Shown here: positions 51,201 through 61,100 of the stretch, piece after piece | Layout: each line of letters opens with the position of its first letter | How positions within the stretch are numbered: the first letter of the stretch is position 1 | Source: Lepisosteus oculatus | Lineage: Eukaryota; Chordata; Actinopteri; Semionotiformes; Lepisosteidae | Reading direction: 5' to 3' | DNA length: 64,000 nucleotides | Assembly: GCF_040954835.1 (NCBI RefSeq) | Contig: NC_090705.1 | Coordinates: 17,186,436-17,250,435 of the forward strand | Made by a program: the position numbers and the translations under genes | Notes under the pieces: generated by a model | The model's database searches: none | Told to the model about the DNA's origin: nothing | The model's input: the letters and a program-made list of their open reading frames with translations, nothing else

Positions 51201-54200
51201 AATTGAAGCACCTAGCAAAAACCCAAACACTGGGAGACTATATAAGCCTCAAGCAGATAGCACCCAGGAATTAAGTCCTGACCTCCAGAGCTGCAAGGCA
51301 GCAATGCGTGATATATCTTATTACAAATCTAAACATAATAAAGGAACAGGAATATGTGTGGGAATGTTTGTTCAGTGGGTGTTCACCTGTTTTAACATGG
51401 TACTTTCTTCAGAAGGATGACAGCCATTCGAATAATGGGTATCTTGCCCATGGTAACCTGGAACAACAAAACATCTTTTCAAATCCTAAAAGAGAAGCTC
51501 TCAGAAGAAGCAGTTAATTATTTGTACAGAAAAGTACAAAAGGCAATTATATGAAACAATGGTGTAATTAAAGACTTAATGTAAGCCAATGTAAAATTGG
51601 TTAAGGACTCTAGGTTAAAATTATTCCCAATCATGCTGATCTCCAAACTTCTACTCAGGTTACAATTACAGCTGCTTCAAAATGGAAAAAAAAAGTTTAA
51701 GCAATACAGGTTTAAAATCTCATTTAAAAAAAAAAAATAGAATAATGCTTCCACTTTCCCATCAGCAGATGGTGCAGAAACACTGTTAATTTAATTAAAT
51801 GCCACAAAACTGCATTTTTTTCCAATTGCAAAAACTGCAATAACTTTGCTGAATGTACAGGATATACATACAATTTTAATTTGTTTGTTTGAAATACACA
51901 TTTCATGTATTAGTATGATGGCAGATCCTGTTTACAAGGATCTGTCTCTTGTAAAAACTGGAAGATTTTCCCTTTAGGTGTCCCTTGGGTTAAAGGATAT
52001 CGCAATGAGCATTTGTCAAGTCAGTGACCTAGTTGTGGGAGGAAATAAATACTTAATTTTAATATTTAATACTTAAGAGGCTCAACAAATCTTTTTTGAA
52101 CCCAAACTCCTGAAATCCAAAATATAAAGCACTGCTTTCACTCTAAATCTGTATGGGATCAGATCTTGGACTCTGCAACTGCCAGACAGGTCCAGCCTGC
52201 CCCTCAGAGGTGCCGTTCTGCTCTGTCTTGAGTTCAGACGCTACCACGCCTTGCAACACGTGACTGACTGTACAGATGACTAGAGCCACAAAAAGCACCG
52301 AAAAGCACTGTCAGAGAACTGTTGAGTCTTCACCACAAATGTGTGAAGAACAGGCAGGTAGAAAAGGAATGGTGTGAGATGTCTCCAGAACGTCCAGGTG
52401 GGACAAATGATGTGCAAAACCAGAGGGGAAGTAGTTCCCCCACAGCACAATCCACAGTTGTAGCTTTCACTGGCAACACAGACTGAGTGGAATTAGCATT
52501 ATCACTTTTCAAGTGGCTTTTTTGACTGGTAGCCTAGTTTATCTGTATTCAAGAAATAAAATGTTAAAACCAGTACTGTGTTTGCTGAATGTAAGGATGG
52601 CTTTGAGCTGTGGTTTTAGCATATTACATTTAAATGATCACAGATCAAAGCTGCAGGGCAAACGTGTTGCATGAATGCACTGGTATGCCTACCTCTGTTA
52701 AATACTGTTATTAAATACTACATTCATCTATAACATGTAAGAAAATATATTAAATTCTTCTTCTTTTTTTCCCCTCGGTACTGAAAAGGGAGGTGTGGAC
52801 ACCAATGTATTAACACTGCTCAGTTGCTAAAGGTGAAACCAGATTGAACTCATTCATGAGAACACAAACACAAAAATTAATTTCTGCGTTACTGTGTAAT
52901 CACACTGATTAAGTTTCCCTTTCATTTTCATACGGGTCATTCATCCAAAATCAAAGGAGGTGACCAGTTGGTTTAGATGGCTAAATCTGTACATGTCCAC
53001 TTCTTAATTAGACATCTTACCCCGTAAGCGATAAAGCTCGACTTCTGGGACTTTCTTAGTGGAACCCGTCAGGCCGGCAGGTTTACTCAAGTCCCAGTTA
53101 CTCTTGGCAACAAGGTTTAGCACTGCTTCGTCATCTTCATCAAGGACAGAGCGTTTTTTACAGAAGAGCCTTACAGAGGATGCCCTCTTAAGACCGGACC
53201 TGTACCAGAAGAGATATTATCAAACACTGTGCACATACAGCACACATGCAGCAAGGTTAGTGAGGCGAAGAGGTAAGTATTGCACCTCTGCACACTGGAC
53301 TCTGAGGAAGATGAAGAACCGTGCTGGTGTTCAAAAGCTTGCTCTGAAGTAAAATGCATGACAGCAGCTTTGCGTTCGCTGTCCCTCACAGGGTGATCAT
53401 CTAGGGGAATAACAGCCCAATGCAATAGTAAAACAGAATGAGGAAAAATCAAGGCATCAAACAAAGGAGAAATCAAATCTGTCATAGATTCACAAGGCTT
53501 TTAAAAGAGAAAGGTGAATCACCACTCACATTGCAAGAAGGTTCTAAATAACTGAAATAGATTCAATTGTTAAACTTACTGTAGGTGTACAGTAACATAT
53601 CTGTTATCTGCACATCTAATTTGACTATATGCTGAAGCCGTGACACTGTAAAAGTTAAACACAGCATATACGCTAGTAATTTTAAAAATGTTAACAGTTT
53701 GTAAAATAGTCTAGAAAAAGACAACAGAGTCTAACAATGGCTAATAGGATAAACACCTACAGTATTAGCCATTGTTATAGGATAAACACACAACTCTGAA
53801 AAGAAATCAAGCACTGGTGATATGATATTAATTACTCTTGCAAGTGACAGTAGTGATTGGTCAAAACACTTACCCAGTTTTCTAAGGTTGGGCAACATAT
53901 GAACAATGTAGAGACGATAATCTGGGTCATTTTTTGTCACAGGGTTGAGCCGGAGATCCAGCTCCTTCAATGCAGTCAGCTTCCGGAGGGTAAAGATGGC
54001 TTTCAAGGAAGGTATGCAGTTGTAATAGAGGTTAAGCTTTTCAAGCTTCTTTAAGTGTTGTATCCCCTGCAGAAAAACATGAACAAACCACGTCTTTGAA
54101 ATGACCTATAAATGTCTCCTTTTCAGTGGTGAAGCAGCACATCTGAAAGTTTATTTTTCTTTCACAGCTGCGACACTGCGATTAATCTGCTGTTGGAATG

Positions 54201-57200
54201 TCAACATGGCAGAACACCACCAGACCCTTCCAAGAAGGAGAGTGAAAATCCACTTGGTTTGCATCTTAGAACCACAGAAACCTGTGCTAAATAGGCTCTA
54301 GGTGAGATGGAGAAGAATGGCCCTGACCTCCAGAACACAGTACAGGATTGACTGATCTGCTAACATCTCATTCGCTCATGTGAACTACAGCACTGGGGTT
54401 AGACTGGAACAGGCCACTGCAGTGTGGGCAAAAGAGCAGAGCAAAATAATATATATATAGCCTTCTAACAACCTTTCTAAACATTGCACTGTTTTTTAAG
54501 GAAGCTTACTGGAGCTGTCTTAGACACTTGTTCAGATGTATTTTATCTGCTTGTTTTGTATTAAATTCCTAGGCATCACCTAACATTACTTACTACATAG
54601 ACCTACAATAACTTACACCTAACATACAGTACACTCTGGAAGCAGACACAGCTTGCAAGACTGGGGGAGGAAAGATAAGAGAGCCACCTATTTCTTTGAA
54701 TTTGCTGGCTTGAGTTGCTGCCCATTACGATCAGTGAGTAGTGGTTAAGGCTCTGAACTCTTGACCTGAGATTTATGTGTTCAAATCCTGGGTGGGACAC
54801 AAATGTTGTATTCTTGAGCAAAGTTCTTCAGAGTTCCTCTTTCCCTACAGCAGAATCGGGACACTCAGCATACTGCTGTTTGTACTTTGAAAGCAGAAGC
54901 GTCTTGACAAAGTTGGGGCAGGTACCCTGTAAATCTTTCATTCCTGTAAAGTGATTTCTACTCCAGGAAGAAGACGTATTTCATACTTCTGCTTACAGGT
55001 TTGTGATTCACACATGATGAGCAGAACACATGCCCAAAATAATTTTCTTATCTTCATACTCTACCCACTGATGCTGAGTAATTCATCTAATCATATCATC
55101 TGACTGCTATTATGTTTATAAGAAGATATTTCCTAGAAAGCAAACCAAAAATAATACTTTTAGCAAACTTTGGACAGATGCAGATTAGTCTGTGATCTGT
55201 CAAGAAATGAGCCGATTGTTCTCTAAATCTTATGATGAACTCAAGTTTATATCAACACGTAGGACCTTGATATGTCACTTAGTTACTACTTATAGCTTGA
55301 CATTCAATAATGCGTAAGATTTTTGTCGTTTTTTTCAACACAATGCAGGTGGTTAAATACTTTAAGATGTACTGTAACTGCCTTTTGCACCAAAAAGGGA
55401 AAAGGGAATTTATCTCTGTAACCTGAAACAGAGATCTAGATGGGGACTTGATCTATATTCAGTTTTTAACCCACTGATCTAATGCAAATATACCCTTGTA
55501 AGTACTTAATCTGTATTCACTGGAGTTTATATTCTTCTTCCTTTTAATAAGCTGAATCAGAGGTGCCCGTTCATAGCAATGGAGGGCCAGTGTGACAGGG
55601 TTCTGTAGCTCTCCTGAAACATCTGAAGAGCCCAGCGAAGCTGTTAAATTGATTAAAATTAAGAAGCCAATAAAGAGATGATTAAGAGCCAAGATGGAGC
55701 GAAGACCTGCAGACACGAACCTCCAGGACCACGACAGGACACCCTGCACTATATTATAAAGCCATAGTTGGACAAACATTAGCTTCCATTCACCTCTATC
55801 GAGACCAGCGCATTCCGAGAAAGGTCGAGATTCTTTAAATGAACAAAGTTCTTTAGAGAGTTTCCCACATGGGCGATCTTCACGTCATAGGACCCTGGAA
55901 GAGACAGTGATCTGACATCCGCTGGAAGCAAAGAAATTCTATATTAGACTTGTGTAAGAAAAAACTTAAAAAGAAAAGCTTATATTAAAGATACAGCAAT
56001 TAACTTTTCACATATCATACAATCATGGATGTCATGTAACACACCTTGACTGAACAAGAATGTAGTAGCCATTTGAAAATCTAGTTAGCTTTCTTGGACA
56101 AGGGGATGTAAAGGTTACAGTACATAAACCCAACGCACTATAAAAAGTAGTACTGCTTTTAGGAGTTGCAAAACTATGTGAGAAAGAAAATTTCCTGGGT
56201 ATTTTATTTTTCTAATAGTAGTGGGGGAAGTTTATCTTTTAAAGAAAAGGAAAACACATTTGAAAGTTTTTTGGAAATATGTAATAATTGCAGTCTTTCA
56301 ATAGTAACTGTGTGCTTGTGTGTGCCCAGTATACGGTATGTACTTGTGTCCTGTCCAGTCCACGGTACTGGGATGTCATGATACTGGGATCCCAGGAATA
56401 TGCTTTCTAGTAATGTGTACATTGGTATAATGATTGCAGAAACAAGCTCACTTGTTACAGAAAAAGCAAACATACAGCCTAACAAAATTCTGTTAAAAGT
56501 TGCCCAAACCCAGACTCTGAGGAGCTAAACAGTAGACTTTTGAGGATCTTCATTTACCTCACATTAGATACAGACAACAAAAATAAAACATTTTTCACAT
56601 TTACAGTATATACAGAACCATCACACTGCGTCAATGAGCTATTAATTTTGTAGTCCTCTCCTCGTTACCACAATAAGGTAAAATGCTTTGTTTAGTGGGT
56701 TGAAACTTCATGAAAACGGATACTTAAGATTGTATGCTGTCCTAATTAAAAAACAATACTTGTCATTTAGTACCCATTCAAAAACGATCAGGACGTTGAG
56801 CTGGGACTTGCGAAGTGTTACATGCTTTGTAGTCAAGATTATTCTTAAAAGATCATGATTTGCAAAATGTTAGAAATACATCGAGTTCAAATAGTACACA
56901 GTTGTTACACATCGAGCTTTTCTACGCATTGTCTTTCTTTGAACGAAAATGCGCCTTTTCATCTGATATTCGGAACCCATCTAGATTAAACGTCTGTCCT
57001 TGCTCGTTCAGTAAAACGTTGGCTTTTTAATCGACAGCAGGTTAATGGTTTGGTACCCAGACAAACTATCCTTCTACAATTTGTATGTAGGTTGAAGTCC
57101 TACGTACAGTGCTTCCTTAGACTGTAGCATTAAAATGCCCAGCTACAGTATACAGTAAGTGACCCAAATCCAAATGTAAGTCACTAGTTAAAGCGTCAGC

Positions 57201-57611
57201 CACACAAACTCAATATTTTCGCGAGGACAATGTGGTTTTTACTGATATCTCCTTAAAGAAGAGCGCCCCTGTTCTTTTGTGTAAGAGAAGACAGCATCGA
57301 AACCAAGAAACGTGCTTTATGATGCACAAGAAGAGCAAACTACACGGACCCGTACACCTGACGCACGACTGCAGACAACAAGCAATCCAACCTCTCCGAA
57401 ACAACAGAATTTCGTTTCGGGGCTTGAAACTAACGTACAATTCGCAGCGCAACGCAGTAGCCTAGCAAAGGCTTGGAAAACGTTCGAGTGTGTGTTCTTC
57501 ACGTTTCAGTTGCGACACAGGGAGACGGTGGCGATTACCCAAGCATCTGTGCTGCAGCTGCAGCCTTTCTCGTATCCACTGCTCAGTTATCAGCAGACCG
57601 TCCGCCGCCAT
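45267..57611 (-). CDS. cep72: Centrosomal protein CEP72, 14 coding exons
   Basis: CEP72 is a centrosome and centriolar-satellite protein; in mammals it recruits CG-NAP and gamma-tubulin complexes and works with KIZ. Exons in transcript order: 57611-57539, 55921-55794, 54066-53874, 53400-53286, 53199-53021, 51457-51387, 50541-50496, 49739-49548, 49194-48926, 48289-48172, 48079-47889, 47345-47219, 46110-45999, 45432-45267. Every junction keeps phase and gives 659 aa; the human protein is 647. Residues 25-131 hold leucine-rich repeats (LKNLDLSRNALVSIE, LEKLNLYYNC, LKELDLRLNPV) with a DYRLYIVHMLPNLRKLD cap. Next come DDHPVRDSERKAAVMHF and a DEDDEAVLNL motif. A basic Ser/Pro-rich middle contains FTPHPG. 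A coiled coil runs from about residue 480 to 640 and ends near QESHRSLVSTNK and VEQLHFSYKELKK. The start MAADGLL matches the human MARAG start in position; upstream in-frame ATGs exist. Exon 50496-50541 is only 46 nt. Confidence 0.95.
51040..51310 (-). repeat. RTE-like LINE/SINE fragment in a CEP72 intron
   Basis: Contains GGCACAAGGCAGGATACATC, GACACCAGTCC, a block with CTTTGGACTGTGGGAGGAAA and AGCAGATAGCACCCAGGAA. It lacks a clear CATCC end. It is more diverged than the copies at 28226 and 44594. Confidence 0.55.
54705..54965 (+). repeat. tRNA-derived SINE in a CEP72 intron
   Basis: A GAGTAGTGGTTAAGGCTCTG head resembles an A-box region, and GTGTTCAAATCC at 54777-54788 resembles a B box. After it come CACAAATGTTGTATTCTTGAGC and an AT-rich body, the layout of common fish tRNA-derived SINEs. 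It is not a functional tRNA because the cloverleaf is not preserved. Confidence 0.5.
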
Positions 57612-58150
57612 CCTTTCAAACGTCGGGGGGTTCACCGGGGCGAGCATGCGCGTTGCACCCTGACGGAAGGAGCCACTGTTTAGCTGCAGCAGCTCCACTT
57701 ATCCCACTGAAAAGACTGAAGTCTAGAAAAAGCAGTTTTGTGTCAGCGAGATTATTGTTGTTTAATAGTGGTGAAGATGCACACAATAACTCTGAGAACC
57801 TCGTAATTGGTTACAGAAAAGCAAGTACATCGAAATAAAAAAAAATCAGATCTTGCTGTTGCTGCTGCCACTTCATATGGATACTCATTTCATATCAGAA
57901 AATATTGGAATATTAACAAACGCCTGAAGAATAACCTTTTAATTATGAGCTGACATAAACATAGTTTATTCAGCATGGAAAGTGAACACTATATTGAATA
58001 ATAAAAAGGACGCGCTTACTTTTTGAAATAACCTGTTTTTCCCGGCCGGCTTTTCACTCAGGTCATCTGGCGTCCGAACACCTTTGTTCTTAACCGACTT
58101 AAGTTGGAGCGCGAAAATGTTATGTCATGGCGGTATCTTCTTCCCATCTG
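57612..58150 (-). promoter_or_regulatory. cep72: CEP72 upstream region, CpG-containing
   Basis: The DNA upstream of the CEP72 start is richer in CpG than its surroundings. GCATGCGC at 57644-57651 resembles an NRF1 half-site. A second CpG-containing patch at 58040-58150 has a YY1-like ATGGCGG at 58127-58133 on the + strand. The true start site and any divergent transcript cannot be read from sequence. Confidence 0.4.
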
Positions 58151-61100
58151 ATAAATGTGAGAAGCGTGCAATGGTTATACGCGTGTAAAAGTAAATATGC
58201 ACACAATATTTTAAAACAATGATGACATTAACTTATTTAAAATGCGTCAGTCCATCTAGTTTTCTGGGCTTCTCGAAGTTCGAATTTAAATGCAATAACG
58301 AAATGGATGGCTGTATTTAGTTTACATGAAACCACAATTTAGGAGCTATGGAAATGTTGTTTCAAGACTGTTTTTCTCACTTCAGAGATTGCTGCCAGTA
58401 ATTTCCCAGAACAAAAAAGGAAGAGGTATTTAGATAATTTAACTTTCTAGCACTCAGTGTTCTATATCTCAAACATAGCAGGTCTAATATATTTCTTTCT
58501 GGGCTGCATTTACATTGTTTCATTCCCATTCAAAGCTCTATAAATAGATTGTTGTTAGATAATGTTTAATATCCACAGTAAAATGGACATTTGTGTCTGA
58601 AAACAATTTGTCTAATTGATGCAATGGGCACACTAGATGCTCTGTAGTTTCTGAAAAAGAAGAGTACTTTGCACTCAAAATGGGACAATTAGATTAATGT
58701 ACAAATATTCCTCTTTTTAAAGCATTTCTCTTAACATGGAGCACTAACAATCTACAGATATTCATATTCAGTTTATTAGTTTACTGTGGCACATTACAAT
58801 CGATTTTAAAAGATCAGGAGCTTCTGAAACTAAAATGGTATTTCCTCTCCAAAAAACTTTTCAACGTATAGAATCACCTTACTGCATCACTGACAGCTGT
58901 ACTCTCCTCTGCGGAAGCTCTGTCATTCAAGAAATCCTGGTTATATCCAATTATATGATATTTAACTGACACAACTCATAAGGCAGGTTTAACAGTGAGG
59001 CAAAGAACCCCAACAATGGGTAACAGGGAATGTTTTTTAGTTCAGCACTTAGTAAACAATTGTCAAATTATTATTGAATTATTCTTGCTTCGATCAATAA
59101 GAAAGTTAAGCAAAGAAGAGCTTGTTAATAATTACAACTTCAAGTGAAGAAATCCCTTTCCTGTTATTGTTTAAAATAACTTTGTTAAAGATAAATAAAC
59201 TCAGTGTACTCAGATAAAATTGATTAAATATTAGGGAAATTCATTACAAAGCAGCATGGACAATTCAATCTCAGATATGTTAGAAAGGATCAGGAAATTG
59301 GAATGAAATTTCTGATATCTGATTTTTTTTTGCTTTTTGGTTGATCATTTACAGTGACTCTTCATTAATAAAGCACACCATGCTTGTGTTTCCTTCTTTC
59401 ATCAATACTGTTCTTCAGACAATGGTTAATGTGCCTGCATACTCTCACATCTCTTTTTATTTTCAAGAGACCTCTTGATTGGACCTATCCCAAGAATCGA
59501 GAATGAACTTTGAAGACACAACACTACACTCTAAAGAAATACAGTTCAATTTTACTTTGATTAAGGTGCAGTTTGTAAAGTTGGAGTCTTCCTTATTACT
59601 TTGGAAATCATCTTGTAACATTTGAACTATGTTGGCTGTAAGATATCACAGTGAATTACAGTGTCCATCTGTACAGTTACTGACGGGTTTAACATCAGAC
59701 AATGAGCTGCAGTTCTTATGTCTCATTTGCTTTTAAGCTAAAGAACATGGAATTCGTTAGTGTGTATTTCAGAACTAAATGTACATCTAAGATACCAGTC
59801 TTTCTGTAGTCAAGACTCTGTTGAATATGCACTCATAATAGGACATCACATTTGCTAAATTATCCTTTTACCAAGATTTAAGGACTAAAAGACTCAAGTA
59901 CCCTTATTATTCTATTTACAATAAAGTCGAAAAGAGAGTTTGTCCTGTGGCCTGAATGACAGTGTTCTTACTCCAAGATGGTGTCACCTTGCTTTAAGTA
60001 TTTGTCACTGCAGTTTGTATATTGTGTTTTCTTTTTTGTTAAGTATTCAAATTTGTTACCATGAGAGCTGCACGAGGCACCCTTTGTGATTGAGCTCCTG
60101 TTTCCTGTATACTTTGGGTTGCCACAGCCCTTACCAAGAATTAGTGGCTTTGTGATGATGGATAGAGTTGTCTCCATTGCAGGGATCATGTGTCTTGACA
60201 TTAAATTCCAGCTAACATTACTTGTACTGTAATTGCAGATTCATAAGGAGTTTCACATGACACCGATTCTTATTTTACTTTTAGGCACTTACTGTACAGT
60301 AGGTAACCTTATTGTTTTAATGTTTTCTCATGGAATATCCTCAGGTCATTGTTAAAGGTTAAGTCTGCCCACTTACTGGAAGATCTATAAGATCTCTCTG
60401 TAATCTTTGCATGATGCTTGGTGGTTTTGTTTCAACACTGTTCTGGCAATTTTCACCTTATTCCAGATCCGCTGAGTAATAACCAAACTATTGGAAAGGC
60501 ACTGTATTTTGAAGTTCTTCAATTGTAAATGTCTCTGTTCTCAGCATTCACAACCTGCATCCTCAAATTGATCAACGTAATCCCAAGATGTCAAGTTTAA
60601 TTAAGGAAAATAATGCTAGATTATTAATTGACATACTTCTAACTGAAGAAAGAAGCAAGTACTGTAAGTCAGCAACTATTGAAAGAAGTTTACTATTAAC
60701 ATTTAACTGTAGGTATTTATTTCAAATGACAGGAAATATTTTTCTCCTCAGCATTGAACATTCCTAAACTAAACATGGTAACGAAAAAGTAAAGATTCTG
60801 AAAATGTGTTTCTTTTTCCAAAATGTTAAAATATAAAACCTGCTCTGTGAAAGGCTTTCTACTGATGTGGTTGTCTTGAGTGGTCTTGAACACGGGAAAT
60901 CTTGCTCACTCTTATAGCTCCGGTCACTTGTTCATCGCAGACGTCTCACAATACACTTCACAAAGCATTGTAGTGCATCTCTTTTTTCAAAAAGGCTGCA
61001 CCAAGAAGGTTTTAAGTAATGTGCTCTTCTGAAATGTGTATTTAGTCTTTGTGTCATTTCACTTACTATTTTCACAATGGTTGGAAAGGTTTGTGCTGAG

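Noticed and set aside
52330..52545. Open stretch on the - strand between CEP72 exons, containing GELLPLW, which recalls a GELPPLY segment of the human protein
   Set aside because: It would sit before the exon at 51457-51387, which is out of order relative to the human protein. No donor gives the required phase, and the neighbouring exons already join in phase without it.
54705..54800. A tRNA gene suggested by A- and B-box-like motifs
   Set aside because: No cloverleaf or acceptor stem can be drawn. The motifs continue into a SINE-like body, so a retroposon explains them.
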